Positions 27,591 to 36,915 are shown, counted from the stretch's first letter. The stretch: DNA of 64,000 nucleotides from JBOFIQ01 sp051654905 (GCA_051654905.1 JBOFYY010000156.1:1-64000); one strand, 5' to 3'. Notes: generated by a model not told the origin, from the sequence alone. Numbers and translations: made by a program.

Positions 27591-28394
27591 GTGAACCATG
27601 TCCGTACCCCTGCCTCATCTTCGGGCACCTCATGGTCAGGACGCGGTTGGCGTCATAATCCACTCTTTCTAATTGCTGGCCCCTGTGCCATCGAATCGGC
27701 AGAGCAAACCTTTACTACTGCCCGTGCTGTTGCTGCTGCTGGCGCCACGATGCTCCGCGGTGGCGCTTTTAAGCCTCGCACCTCACCACATTCTTTCCAA
27801 GGATTAGGAAAAGAAGGTTTAGCAATCCTCACTGATGCTGCTGCAGAGGTGCAGTTGCCATTTGTTACTGAGGTTCTTGATCCGCGCGATGTCGAGCTAG
27901 TTGCTAGCCACGCATCGATGCTGCAAATCGGCTCTCGTAATATGCAAAACTTTGCATTACTACGAGAAGTGGGCCGGAGCGGACATCCGGTGCTATTAAA
28001 ACGAGGTTTGATGGCAACCCTCGACGAATGGCTTTCGGCAGCAGAGCATATTACGGAAGCTGGTGGACAAGATATTGTGCTGTGCGAACGCGGTATCCGA
28101 ACCTTTGAAACTTATACTCGCAATACTCTTGATATTAGTGCGGTACCTGCACTACGAGAACTGACCTCGCTGCCTATCATTGTTGATCCCAGCCATGCCA
28201 CTGGACGTCCAGAGCTCATCGGCCCTAGCTCACTAGCAGCTCTTGCCGCTGGCGCTGATGGTCTGATGATTGAAGTTCATCCACATCCAGAGCAAGCACT
28301 CTCTGACGGAGATCAAGCGCTTCGTCCTCAGCAATTTGCTGATCTGGCTCGTCACTCGCGAGAGCTTGTTGATTTCTTGACTACCCAATCATGA
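27591..28394 (+). CDS. 3-deoxy-7-phosphoheptulonate (DAHP) synthase, type I beta
   Basis: A 267-residue enzyme that joins phosphoenolpyruvate and erythrose-4-phosphate at the first shikimate step. Conserved blocks are AGPCAIES, MLRGGAFKPRTSP, KRG (VLLKRGLMAT), DPSHATGRP and GLMIEVHPHPE. It has no chorismate mutase or ACT/ferredoxin-like regulatory extension, so feedback control is not apparent. GTG is the only plausible start in this region. It overlaps aroB by four bases. Confidence 0.92.
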   Translation: MNHVRTPASSSGTSWSGRGWRHNPLFLIAGPCAIESAEQTFTTARAVAAAGATMLRGGAFKPRTSPHSFQGLGKEGLAILTDAAAEVQLPFVTEVLDPRDVELVASHASMLQIGSRNMQNFALLREVGRSGHPVLLKRGLMATLDEWLSAAEHITEAGGQDIVLCERGIRTFETYTRNTLDISAVPALRELTSLPIIVDPSHATGRPELIGPSSLAALAAGADGLMIEVHPHPEQALSDGDQALRPQQFADLARHSRELVDFLTTQS

Positions 28395-29380
28395 CAATCA
28401 CTCGACATGGCGATCTCTGCCTTGAGATAGGTATTGCTGTAGGTCAACGTCGAGTTCTATTGGTGACTGATGAAACTGTTAATGATCTTCACGGCCAAGA
28501 TCTCAATTGGACACGAATCGTACTTCCCGTCGGTGAAGCGCATAAAACATTTACGAGCGTCGAAAAAATCCATCAGGCTTGTTTAGCTGCCGGGCTTGAT
28601 CGCAGTAGCGTCATTGTTGCTATGGGCGGCGGTTTAATCTGCGATGTGGCAGCTTTTGCTGCGAGCACGTGGATGCGCGGTATTCCTGTAATTTTGGCTC
28701 CAACTACACTGCTATCTCAAGTAGATGCAGCACATGGTGGTAAAACGGCATTAAATGTTGGCGGAATCAAGAATGTTGCTGGCACGTTCCATCCTGCTGA
28801 AGCTGTTGTTATTTCTCCTCAAGTGCTTACGACGCTGTCGCCTACCTTGCTAGCTGATGGCATGGCAGAACTTATCAAACACGGTATAATTGCTGATTAC
28901 TCTTTTATAGAGCTGTTAGAACGAGACCTCCCCGAACCGCTGGCCCCAGCAGCTATCGCACCTTGGCTACCAACTGCAGTAGGAATTAAGGCAGCTTTTG
29001 TTGCCGAAGATCCTCATGAACACGGCTCTAGAATGCTTCTTAACTTTGGTCATACGTTAGGACATGCAATTGAGGCCACCACAGATTTGTCTCACGGGCG
29101 TAGCGTTGCTATCGGCATGGTGGCGGCAACTCGCCTCAGTGTGAATCACGGGTGGTTATCTGATGGTGACAGCGAGCGAATTGTCTCCTTGTTAGCCCGT
29201 GCTGGACTACCTACCTCAGCTGCTGGTTTAGACCGTTCACAATTAATATCAGCAATGACTCACGACAAGAAAAACCGTGGCGACCAGGCTCGCATTATTA
29301 TTTTAGAATCACTTGGATCTGCTCGTATTTTAGAAACCGATAAGGCTATTTTTGAGGAGCTAGTCGATGCTGTTCTCTAG
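28391..29380 (+). CDS. aroB: 3-dehydroquinate synthase AroB
   Basis: Converts DAHP to 3-dehydroquinate using NAD and a divalent metal. The 329-residue chain has the NAD loop MGGGLICDVAAFAASTWMRG, metal ligands in GMAELIKHG and FGHTLGHAIE, and the PTTLLSQVDAAHGGKT substrate block. It is about 25-30 residues shorter than most AroB at the N-terminus, where the first beta-strands are reduced. The overlaps with both neighbours show a tight operon. Confidence 0.93.
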   Translation: MTITRHGDLCLEIGIAVGQRRVLLVTDETVNDLHGQDLNWTRIVLPVGEAHKTFTSVEKIHQACLAAGLDRSSVIVAMGGGLICDVAAFAASTWMRGIPVILAPTTLLSQVDAAHGGKTALNVGGIKNVAGTFHPAEAVVISPQVLTTLSPTLLADGMAELIKHGIIADYSFIELLERDLPEPLAPAAIAPWLPTAVGIKAAFVAEDPHEHGSRMLLNFGHTLGHAIEATTDLSHGRSVAIGMVAATRLSVNHGWLSDGDSERIVSLLARAGLPTSAAGLDRSQLISAMTHDKKNRGDQARIIILESLGSARILETDKAIFEELVDAVL

Positions 29381-29999
29381 CATTATGGCGCATAGTCTTG
29401 CTCAAGTACTGCCTCTATTGGTAGATATTGAAGCCGCTGAATTACGGCTAGACCACAGCAATATGAGCCGAGAAGATCTACAGCAGATTGTCGCTAACGT
29501 TGATATTCCACTTCTTGCTACCTGTCACAGCTCTAACCCAGCGCCCATGCTCAGCAACGCTATCGAAGCTGGCTTTTCCTACGTCGATTTAGCTTTTGAG
29601 GACGGGCTAGATTCGTACCTTTTAGGCTTAGCTCATACTCATGGCTGTCGCGTTGTAGCTTCTTACCATAATTACGAAAAGACCCCTAGCGCCGTAGAAC
29701 TAACAGAAATTATCGACGCTATGTTCACAGCTGGCGCCGATATTGCCAAAGTTGCTTGCCAAGTCTTAACTCCTCGTGATGCTGCCCGCCTCATCGGACT
29801 ACTTGATGATGATCGTCCTATCGTGTCATTAGGTATGGGAGAAGCCGGACGAATAACTCGACTTACTGGCGTAACGCTAGAAAGCCCCCTTTCTTTTATC
29901 GCAACCTCGGCTGGAGCTACGGCCTCTGGCCAGTTCAATGCCGCTACGATACGTCAGCTTAGTTCCGTCCTATCTCCCAGTCATGACGCTACGTTTTAA
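29367..29999 (+). CDS. aroD: type I 3-dehydroquinate dehydratase AroD
   Basis: A 210-residue TIM-barrel enzyme that dehydrates 3-dehydroquinate through a Schiff base. The general-base His is in VVASYHNYEKTP and the Schiff-base Lys in GADIAKVACQ; the C-terminal SLGMGEAGRITR and AGATASGQF are conserved. GAGGAG lies 7 bases before the ATG, inside the end of aroB. Many actinobacteria use the unrelated type II enzyme, so the type I form is a useful lineage marker. Confidence 0.9.
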   Translation: MLFSSIMAHSLAQVLPLLVDIEAAELRLDHSNMSREDLQQIVANVDIPLLATCHSSNPAPMLSNAIEAGFSYVDLAFEDGLDSYLLGLAHTHGCRVVASYHNYEKTPSAVELTEIIDAMFTAGADIAKVACQVLTPRDAARLIGLLDDDRPIVSLGMGEAGRITRLTGVTLESPLSFIATSAGATASGQFNAATIRQLSSVLSPSHDATF

Positions 30000-30885
30000 A
30001 CTAGGGATTATTGGAAACCCCGTCGCGGGTAGTCACAGTCCTGAGCTTTACAGCGGTCTTGCCGAGAATCTTAGTTATGCTCGTATCGTAGCCAATAGTG
30101 CCGCTCATGGTATCGAGTTGGCCCACCGCTGGCAGCTCGCTGGACTCAACGTCACTGCCCCCTTCAAAAAGCTAATTCCATTACTTGATCATGTCGATTA
30201 CACCGCGCTAAGAGTTGGTGCAGTAAATACTGTGGCATGGCGAAATGGAGCTAGCTATGGTTTTAACTCTGATATTTCCGGAGTAACTGGAGCTTTAGCT
30301 AATCGAGTATCTGTAGCAACAAATGCGGTTGTGTTAGGGGCTGGCGGTGCTGCCCGCGCCGCCGTTGTGGGGCTTCAAAATATGGGCGCTACCGTATGCG
30401 TTATCAATCGAACTCTTGCCTCAGCTACCGCACTAAGTGAGGAATTAGGCTGCCAAGTAGCAGATTTTTCTCAGCGAGCAGCCTACGTGAGTGCCGCAGA
30501 TGTTATAGTCGATTGTCTTTCTAGCCGTGACGAAATTATTCCTGCTTCAGCTTGGCGCCCCAGCCATAGTGTCCTGATTGCTCGTTATCCTGCCGACAAT
30601 ACGGCTCGCTCAGCACAAGCAGCTGGCGCCTGGGTTCGTAGCGGTGAGGCTTGGTTAGCTAATCAAGCTGTTGGATGTTGGCAGATATGGAGCAATCAAC
30701 ATATTTCTGCAGATGTTTTTTATAACCGACTCTCCCAGCTACCTAAACGCACGTCAGAGCCAACTATTACGGTGGGATACGCTGATACAGCGCCAGTTAT
30801 AGGCGATCTCACCATAGACGAGTTAATCTCGATCGACGAACTAGCTCCTCGACTAGCTTATGAACGATCTTGTTGGAGAAACTAG
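29983..30885 (+). CDS. aroE: shikimate dehydrogenase AroE
   Basis: An NADP-dependent reductase of 3-dehydroshikimate, about 300 residues. The substrate site is in GNPVAGSHSPELY and LNVTAPFKK (the usual NVTxPxK Lys), with the acid in GAVNTVAW...GFNSDISG; the nucleotide loop is VLGAGGAARAA and the NADP-specific NRT follows. The chosen ATG overlaps the aroD end by 17 bases; an earlier frame start at 29938 is less likely. The tail after SQLPKR is longer than usual. It ends one base before the convergent YcaQ-like gene ends. Confidence 0.9.
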   Translation: MTLRFKLGIIGNPVAGSHSPELYSGLAENLSYARIVANSAAHGIELAHRWQLAGLNVTAPFKKLIPLLDHVDYTALRVGAVNTVAWRNGASYGFNSDISGVTGALANRVSVATNAVVLGAGGAARAAVVGLQNMGATVCVINRTLASATALSEELGCQVADFSQRAAYVSAADVIVDCLSSRDEIIPASAWRPSHSVLIARYPADNTARSAQAAGAWVRSGEAWLANQAVGCWQIWSNQHISADVFYNRLSQLPKRTSEPTITVGYADTAPVIGDLTIDELISIDELAPRLAYERSCWRN

Positions 30886-32091
30886 CTATCCCATCACTTT
30901 TCTAAGATCTGCCGCTAAATCTCCAACCGAAGCAACTTCGATTTTAGTCATTCCTAGCCATTTAGCCATCTGAGCTAGTTCTAACGAAAGTTCTGTAGCA
31001 ATACGATCTCGTGAAATAGTTGCCGCTTCGGTAATGAAACAGGTCTGTACTTTCAATGCCCCCACTTTTCGATCAGCTTTGAGGTCTACGCGAGCCACTA
31101 TTTGATCGTCAAGCACGAATAAATAAACGTAGTAACCATGTACTCTCTCAGCAGCAGGAGTATAGATTCCAATACGATAATGAACCCCAAATAGCGCTTC
31201 TAACCGGTTTCGTTCAAAAACTAGCGGATCAAATGGACACACTAAAGCACGTGCGTTACTGGTCCGTAATTTATTGGTTGCCCTATGTCGCCAGGCTTTC
31301 CCCCAGCCAGGAATATCGACGGGGATAAGTATCTGGTCAGCTTCCAATTCAGCAATGGCTTTACGAGTCGGAGCAGTTGCTGTCCTAAACCAATCGCTCA
31401 AACACCGCACAGTTCCTACGCCAATAGCCGCAGCAGCACGCTCAACTAGAATCTTGTGAGACTGCTCCGGGCTAGGGGTTTGTGCAGCGAAAATTTCCTT
31501 GGGAATAACTTTATGGGTAGGAGCATACAGTCGCTCAAATTGACTGTTACGTCCAGCAGGTGTCAGTTCACCGATCGTCCATAACCATTCCAAAGTTGTT
31601 TTTACTGAGCTCCAATTCCAGCCCCAATGATCTTTACGTCGAGCTTCCTCATGGTTAATATCTCGCGCAGATAATGGCTTATTAGCAGCCGACACCTCTG
31701 CTAATACTCGATCCACTAACCCTGGATGTTCTTGTTCTACGCGACGATACCAACTCCATGGCTTAGCTTTATTAGCTGCCATTCTCATACGTAATGCTGG
31801 TTGCAGTTCAACATCGATCAGGCTGGCCGCGTGCCCCCAGTATTCAAAAACTCGCCGCGGCTGTTGTGCGGCAGCTCGATCTAACAGACTGGTGTCGTAA
31901 GAACCTAGCCGAGCAAATAACGGAGCATAGTGCGCTCGTACCACAACATTAACCGAGTCGATTTGTAGTAAACCTAGTCTGGTAATTTCTCGTTGCAGGT
32001 GACGCATGGTCACTTTTGCCGGACGCTCGACAGTAAAACCTTGCGCGGCTAACGCCATACGACGGGCGTCAGCCAGCGAAAGTTTCTCCAT
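30886..32091 (-). CDS. YcaQ/AlkX-family winged-helix DNA glycosylase
   Basis: A 401-residue protein of the HTH_42 family. The family hallmark QIDSVNVVVRAHYAPLFAR (QxD catalytic motif, then a basic helix) is at about residues 38-56, followed by FEYWGHAAS and HWGWNWSSVK, also conserved. YcaQ opens interstrand cross-links and removes bulky alkylated bases; many actinobacteria keep relatives near antibiotic or repair genes. The gene follows tetR by 31 bases and may be read from the same promoter. Stop codons of this gene and aroE abut. Confidence 0.85.
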   Translation of the reverse strand: MEKLSLADARRMALAAQGFTVERPAKVTMRHLQREITRLGLLQIDSVNVVVRAHYAPLFARLGSYDTSLLDRAAAQQPRRVFEYWGHAASLIDVELQPALRMRMAANKAKPWSWYRRVEQEHPGLVDRVLAEVSAANKPLSARDINHEEARRKDHWGWNWSSVKTTLEWLWTIGELTPAGRNSQFERLYAPTHKVIPKEIFAAQTPSPEQSHKILVERAAAAIGVGTVRCLSDWFRTATAPTRKAIAELEADQILIPVDIPGWGKAWRHRATNKLRTSNARALVCPFDPLVFERNRLEALFGVHYRIGIYTPAAERVHGYYVYLFVLDDQIVARVDLKADRKVGALKVQTCFITEAATISRDRIATELSLELAQMAKWLGMTKIEVASVGDLAADLRKVMG

Positions 32092-32122
32092 AAAAGTTGA
32101 GTCTAGATGACAGCAACCCGCA

Positions 32123-32752
32123 TTAGGCTAGAGACATTCCTATTAGCGTATCTAGTACGTGGTCATGAGATAGTTCTGGATTAACCAAAAGCCACGTTAA
32201 TCCCGTAGCTAAAGTGGCTCCCACCCATGCTGATGCTTGAATAGAACAAGACGACCGGTGTTCTTCGCCACGTTCGGCTACCAGATTTTCTTCTAACGCA
32301 TGAGTCATCATGGCTCGCCAGCTTGCTACTACATCAAGCCAGGATTCATCGACGTGGAAAAGTTCTGAGAGCATCAATCTAGCTACATCTGGATGCTGCG
32401 TGATATCAGTTAACAGAGCATCTAAAATTTTGCGCCTACCGATAACTCCGGGCGTATCACCAGCGGCTTCCAGAACTTCTCCAACTCTGGTTGCATGGTA
32501 CAGCATTAGCTCATGAACTAGACCACTTTTGCTTCCAAAATTATAGAAGATTGAACCCTTAGCGGTACCTGCCCGCTCAGCAATATCATCGACGCTCGTA
32601 GCGGTTACTCCATGCGTAGCAAAAAGGCTTAACGCTGCAGCAAAAATAGCGCTACGGGTTTCCCCGCGTCGCGCGCCGCGACCGTCTGGTTTCCCAGCAG
32701 TAGTTAGCCGACGCACGACGCGAGTAGCTCGCATCTCCGTTTTCGGGAGCAC
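32123..32752 (-). CDS. TetR-family regulator
   Basis: A 209-residue repressor with an N-terminal helix-turn-helix (GVTATSVDDIAERAGTAKGS, then IFYNFGSKSGL). The rest is the all-helical ligand domain. AGGAG precedes the GTG start, overlapping the end of the Pip gene 7 bases away. As the last gene of an ATPase-Pip-TetR unit that has a perfect palindrome at its promoter, it probably represses its own operon. Confidence 0.88.
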   Translation of the reverse strand: MLPKTEMRATRVVRRLTTAGKPDGRGARRGETRSAIFAAALSLFATHGVTATSVDDIAERAGTAKGSIFYNFGSKSGLVHELMLYHATRVGEVLEAAGDTPGVIGRRKILDALLTDITQHPDVARLMLSELFHVDESWLDVVASWRAMMTHALEENLVAERGEEHRSSCSIQASAWVGATLATGLTWLLVNPELSHDHVLDTLIGMSLA

Positions 32753-32759
32753 AACTCTC

Positions 32760-35363
32760 CTAGATCGATAGGGCTGGATGCAACCGTCCCAGCGTCCAAG
32801 TACGTTTCCTAGCTGCTGAAATCGAAGAACCGATTACGCTCGCTATAAAAATGCAGGCTAGCACGGTTACCGATAACCAGAAACGATGGTCTATACCACC
32901 AGTGAGAGCTTCTCGTAATCCTGATACCGCATAAGTCATCGGCATCCACGGGTTAATAGCCTGTAAGAACGCCGGCTCTGTCTGGATGGGATAGGTACCA
33001 CCAGAGCTAGCAAGCTGCACCATAAGAATCGAAATAATGATGACTTTGCCTACCGCTGATCCAAAAGCTATCTGCAAGAACTGCTGCAGGGCCATGAACG
33101 TTACACCAATAAGAAGTGTCAATCCGATAGTAGGAATAATCGACTTGGGATTAAGTCCAATAGCAAAGTGCATCACTGACAGCATGATGGCAACTTGTCC
33201 TAGTACCAAGAGCAATGCTGCGCTCAAAGATCCCCATGCTACGCGGAAACCATTTACTGACGTCATGAGTGCTCGGGTCTGTAATGGACGCAATAACAGC
33301 CAAGTAATAAGACAGCCAACCCATAGCGCTAACGAGATGAAGAATGGAGCAAAACCTTCACCCCAACTATCCGCCTCATTTATATGTTCTGCAGTAACTG
33401 TTACTGGTTCAGCAATATCGGTCGCACGACTTTCACGTAATTCCGTCGAATCTTGTGGTAGTTTCTCTTGACCATTTTTGAGCTGAGTACCTAGTTCAGT
33501 AGCGCCATCTTTCATCTTGGCTAAACCATCACTAAGTTCTGGTGTTTTTTCCTTAAGTTGTGAGGTTCCATCAGCCATCAGCTCAGTTCCGGCAGCTAGT
33601 TGCTGTGCACCGGCATCTAATTTAGAAACTCCATCAACTAAAGCTGGAATCTTACTATTGAGGGTTCCTAGTCCATTATCAAGCTGGTGGGCGCCTTGGT
33701 CGATTTGCCCCACACCTGCTGCTAGTTGCGAACTACCATTAACAAGTTGTGAAGTACCAGCAGCAAGCTGCGAACTACCATCTGAAAGACGATGTGCACC
33801 AGCGCCAAGAGCCTGTGCTCCAGCTACTAGACCAGGAGAAGGTGAAGTAGCCGAGAATGCTGCAGCTAGTTGTGAGGCACCATTAGCCAGCGCATCAATT
33901 TGAGCTTTCACGCTAGGATCAGAAATCTTTTTAGCACCTTCTTCTAGCTGGTCAGCTCCTGCCTTTAGCTGAGCTGCCCCAGCCTGTAGCTGATCGAGAC
34001 CTGCTTTGAGTTGGCTTGCCCCGCTATCGAGTTGTTGTGCTCCAGCGGTAGCTTGGTCTAGACCAGTTTTCAGCGCCATACTGCCATTGGCAAGGTTAGG
34101 CGTTGCTGATTTAGCGTCGGTAAGACCTGCAATTTTAGTTAGCAATGCTTGTGCCTGTGCAGTATCGCCAGCTGCAATAGCCGCCTGAGCACCTGCCGCC
34201 AACTGATTAACACCCGTAATCCCCTGTTGTAGCTGGCCGGCTCCGGTACTTAGCTGAGGTAAAGCTGTGGCAAGTTGAGAAGTTCCTTGCGCTAGTTTTC
34301 CAGCACCTGCATCCAGCTGACCTACGTTAGTACTAACACCATCAGAGAATTGTTTAGCTCCAGCAGCAAATCGTTGTGCTCCGTCGGCAAGAGTACTGAA
34401 ATTAGTCTGTAGTTGTTGAGTACCAGCTGCCAGCTGCTGTGAGCCAGCGCCAGCTTTTTGCACGCCAGCAACATAAGTATCTAACCCTTGCGAAAGGCTA
34501 GTTGCACCCTGATTTATGGCTTGAGCACCATTATTAAGTTGCGTAGATGATGACGCTAACGTCGGCATTTTTTCGTTCAACGTATCTAATGCTGCTGTTA
34601 GCTGATCAGCACCTGTTGCTAACTGATTAACGCCACCAGCTAATGGAGCTGTTTGTGTTGCTGCTTGGGATGTTCCAGCAGCAAGTTGCGCTGCGCCATC
34701 ACGTAATTTCGCGGCACCATTATCGAGATCTACCGCAGCAAGATTTAGTTTGTCTCCACCGGCTTTAGCAGTATTTAAGGCATCTGACAGCTTCATAGCG
34801 CCGTCGCCACCACGACCTAAACCGTCACGTACATTCCCTAGTCCAACAAAAATCTTGCCTACCGCTTCTTTGCCGATTTTAGAGCTGACAGCATCGTTTA
34901 TTTGCAGCATCGCTGATCGTCCTAGCGTAGAAGCCAAGAACGAGTTGGTATCGTCATAAGTCACAAAAAGTTGTGCCTGTCTAGGCTGGGAACTTGCTAA
35001 CGAAGCAATCGATTCTGAGTAGTCCTCTGGAATCGTAACCGCAAAATAGTAGGTACCTTTTTCGACGCCATGTTTAGCCTCATCGGCAGAAACTAGCGAC
35101 CAACCTAACGGACGCTTTTCTAAAAGTTCGTCAGCAACCTGTTTGCCAGCATCTAATGGTTTCCCATCAACTGTGGCACCCTTATCAAGATTAACTAGCG
35201 CAACTGGAAGATCAGACATTCGATCCGTAGGAGACCAGAAAGCCCATACATACATTGCGCCATATAACAACGGAATCAGTAGCAAAACTGCCATAGCAGC
35301 TCTAGTGAGAGGGAGCTTAGCAAAGCGCTTTAGCTCAGTTCCGTGAGAAGCCCAAGCAAACAT
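32760..35363 (-). CDS. YhgE/Pip-family membrane protein with long heptad-repeat stalk
   Basis: An 867-residue protein. A membrane helix lies at about residues 19-40 (AAMAVLLLIPLLYGAMYVWA), then an extracytoplasmic part of some 600 residues dominated by dozens of imperfect repeats of the type QLxxGxxQLxxGA (for example ASQLAAGTSQL), then five or six membrane segments at the C-terminus. This is the YhgE/Pip layout, related to phage infection protein and to ESX/type VII-associated EsaA. The ATG has GAGGA 10 bases upstream and follows the ATPase stop by 13 bases. It probably works with the ATPase as an export or envelope system; the cargo is unknown. Confidence 0.88.
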   Translation of the reverse strand: MFAWASHGTELKRFAKLPLTRAAMAVLLLIPLLYGAMYVWAFWSPTDRMSDLPVALVNLDKGATVDGKPLDAGKQVADELLEKRPLGWSLVSADEAKHGVEKGTYYFAVTIPEDYSESIASLASSQPRQAQLFVTYDDTNSFLASTLGRSAMLQINDAVSSKIGKEAVGKIFVGLGNVRDGLGRGGDGAMKLSDALNTAKAGGDKLNLAAVDLDNGAAKLRDGAAQLAAGTSQAATQTAPLAGGVNQLATGADQLTAALDTLNEKMPTLASSSTQLNNGAQAINQGATSLSQGLDTYVAGVQKAGAGSQQLAAGTQQLQTNFSTLADGAQRFAAGAKQFSDGVSTNVGQLDAGAGKLAQGTSQLATALPQLSTGAGQLQQGITGVNQLAAGAQAAIAAGDTAQAQALLTKIAGLTDAKSATPNLANGSMALKTGLDQATAGAQQLDSGASQLKAGLDQLQAGAAQLKAGADQLEEGAKKISDPSVKAQIDALANGASQLAAAFSATSPSPGLVAGAQALGAGAHRLSDGSSQLAAGTSQLVNGSSQLAAGVGQIDQGAHQLDNGLGTLNSKIPALVDGVSKLDAGAQQLAAGTELMADGTSQLKEKTPELSDGLAKMKDGATELGTQLKNGQEKLPQDSTELRESRATDIAEPVTVTAEHINEADSWGEGFAPFFISLALWVGCLITWLLLRPLQTRALMTSVNGFRVAWGSLSAALLLVLGQVAIMLSVMHFAIGLNPKSIIPTIGLTLLIGVTFMALQQFLQIAFGSAVGKVIIISILMVQLASSGGTYPIQTEPAFLQAINPWMPMTYAVSGLREALTGGIDHRFWLSVTVLACIFIASVIGSSISAARKRTWTLGRLHPALSI

Positions 35364-35376
35364 AATTGAAAAATCC

Positions 35377-36141
35377 TCAGTGGTTGAGCGGGATGTGGAC
35401 GACGGTATCTCCCCAAGGAAGACGGGTAAGTTCTTGGCTAGAGTGAGCTGATACCACGACAGTGGTGCCCTGTTGTGCAAGTCTGTGAAGCACATCCCAT
35501 ACTTGGTCACGAGAAGTAAGATCCTTCAGCTCATCAATTTCATCGATCACAACGAGCTCTGGCCCGCTAAGCATTGCTAAAGCAATCCGCAATAAGAGAT
35601 TCTCTGCTTCACTCAGCTCATGGATCACAGTTTTAGCACTAGGAATTCGGTCAGCAGCAAAGTATGGCGAAAGAATTTCTGATACTTGCTTATCTTTTGG
35701 CGTTCTAACTAAGGAATACCAGGGTGCGATCCACGCTTGACGTTCTCGTATCGCCGCCGAAACGCTCACCATTTCATCAAGATCATCAAGACCATGAAAG
35801 CCAATCGCTGCACTACGATGCTGCACGCTCAGTCTTCCTAGCGGAAGTTTATGCCCCAAAACCGTAAGTTCGCTGCCTCGCCCCGGCTTCATCCGGGCTA
35901 CCAGCGTAAGTAAAAAAGAAGTTTTACCAGAACCATCCGGTCCAGTAACAAGAGCTAATGCTCCCCGCGGAATATCAAGATCAATCGGGCTATAGATAGC
36001 ACCTCTTTTACCTTTTTTTACTACGTTTCGCCCTACAACGGCCATCTTAACCGCATTACCGATTGGTAATACATCAGAATGAGAGCTCGTTGTAAGGATC
36101 GCATTTTCATCTGTTAACAGGGCTTCTTGCGTTATCGTCAC
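35377..36141 (-). CDS. ABC-type ATPase partnered with the YhgE/Pip protein
   Basis: A 254-residue ATPase with Walker A GPDGSGKTS, a changed signature (ELSEAENLLLRIAL in place of LSGGQ), Walker B LVVIDEID, and the switch His in VVVSAHSSQE. The signature lacks the two glycines and the usual catalytic Glu follows as D-E-I-D. Relatives are regularly encoded next to Pip proteins. The TetR operator lies 14 bases before its start, so it is the first gene of the operon. Confidence 0.82.
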   Translation of the reverse strand: MTITQEALLTDENAILTTSSHSDVLPIGNAVKMAVVGRNVVKKGKRGAIYSPIDLDIPRGALALVTGPDGSGKTSFLLTLVARMKPGRGSELTVLGHKLPLGRLSVQHRSAAIGFHGLDDLDEMVSVSAAIRERQAWIAPWYSLVRTPKDKQVSEILSPYFAADRIPSAKTVIHELSEAENLLLRIALAMLSGPELVVIDEIDELKDLTSRDQVWDVLHRLAQQGTTVVVSAHSSQELTRLPWGDTVVHIPLNH

Positions 36142-36154
36142 ATATCAAAAGTAC

Positions 36155-36176
36155 TTGAACTGACTCGTCAGTTCAA
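36155..36176. promoter_or_regulatory. TetR-type operator
   Basis: A perfect inverted repeat: TTGAACTGAC, two central bases TC, then GTCAGTTCAA. It sits 14 bases before the first gene of the ATPase-Pip-TetR operon, where bound repressor would block transcription. Confidence 0.85.
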
Positions 36177-36252
36177 AATCTTTGTGGGTTTATTTTCGTT
36201 TTTTCTCAGCTTCCTAATTTTAGTGGACATATATGCAGAACTCACAAGGCGC

Positions 36253-36296
36253 AGTAAAGGCGGGTCCCCTCAACCAGAAGGTAACCCGCCTTTACT
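36253..36296. terminator. terminator-like hairpin after hpf
   Basis: AGTAAAGGCGGGT (36253-36265) pairs perfectly with ACCCGCCTTTACT (36284-36296) over an 18-base loop, just downstream of the hpf stop. The T-run is weak on both strands. Confidence 0.7.
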
Positions 36297-36309
36297 ATTT
36301 AGCTACAAA

Positions 36310-36915
36310 TTACTGCTTCACATCAAGGTGAATTACGCCATAATCGTAGGCGCGACGTCGGTACACCACCGATGGCGCCCTAGTCTCAGCATCCACATAT
36401 AAGAAGAAATCGTGTCCTACTAATTCCATCTCATCAAGAGCTTGCGCCAAAGTTAACGGAACACCATCAAAACGCTTCTCGCGAACAACCAGTGGACCAT
36501 CACCTTCCATCTCAACATCCCCAGCAACAATCCGCTTTAGCGGAGTTTCTGCTACAACAGGTTGCGGCGATACCGAAACAAAAGCATCTGTTAGTTCAGT
36601 CCCACGAAGATGTTTATGACTCTTGCGGCGATCTGCAGCCTTACGCATCTGCCCTTTCAACTTATCCATAGCCATATCGAAAGCAACAGTTTTATCTTCG
36701 CTAGCCGCTGATGCCCGCACTACCGGCCCTTTACTCAAGACAGTGATGTCAACTACCACCGCAGTATCTTTTTCTTTACTCATTCCAGCGCTAACTTGGA
36801 CTTCAATCCGTTGAATGCGTTCCCGGAACTTCTCAACTGCAGAGAGTTTCTCGGCAACATGAGAGCGAAACTCTTCCGAGATGTGGCAGCGACGGCCAGT
36901 GACCACGATGTCCAT
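36310..36915 (-). CDS. hpf: long-form ribosome hibernation promoting factor
   Basis: A 201-residue factor that joins 70S ribosomes into inactive 100S dimers. The N-terminal S30AE/YfiA domain covers residues 1-100 (MDIVVTGRRCHISEEFRSHV) and the C-terminal dimerisation domain 145-195 (LTLAQALDEMELVGHDFFLY), the arrangement of long HPF. GAGGAG is 6-8 bases before the ATG. It follows comF in the mtrAB-lpqB-comF-hpf order common in actinobacteria. Confidence 0.95.
   Translation of the reverse strand: MDIVVTGRRCHISEEFRSHVAEKLSAVEKFRERIQRIEVQVSAGMSKEKDTAVVVDITVLSKGPVVRASAASEDKTVAFDMAMDKLKGQMRKAADRRKSHKHLRGTELTDAFVSVSPQPVVAETPLKRIVAGDVEMEGDGPLVVREKRFDGVPLTLAQALDEMELVGHDFFLYVDAETRAPSVVYRRRAYDYGVIHLDVKQ

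Noticed and set aside
33037..34188. Plus-strand open frames with Ser/Cys/Pro-rich repeats
   Set aside because: They are mirror images of the repeat-rich Pip gene.
32760..35363. Phage tape-measure protein
   Set aside because: Repeats look similar at first, but the terminal membrane segments and the neighbouring ATPase and TetR genes are those of YhgE/Pip systems, and no phage genes adjoin.
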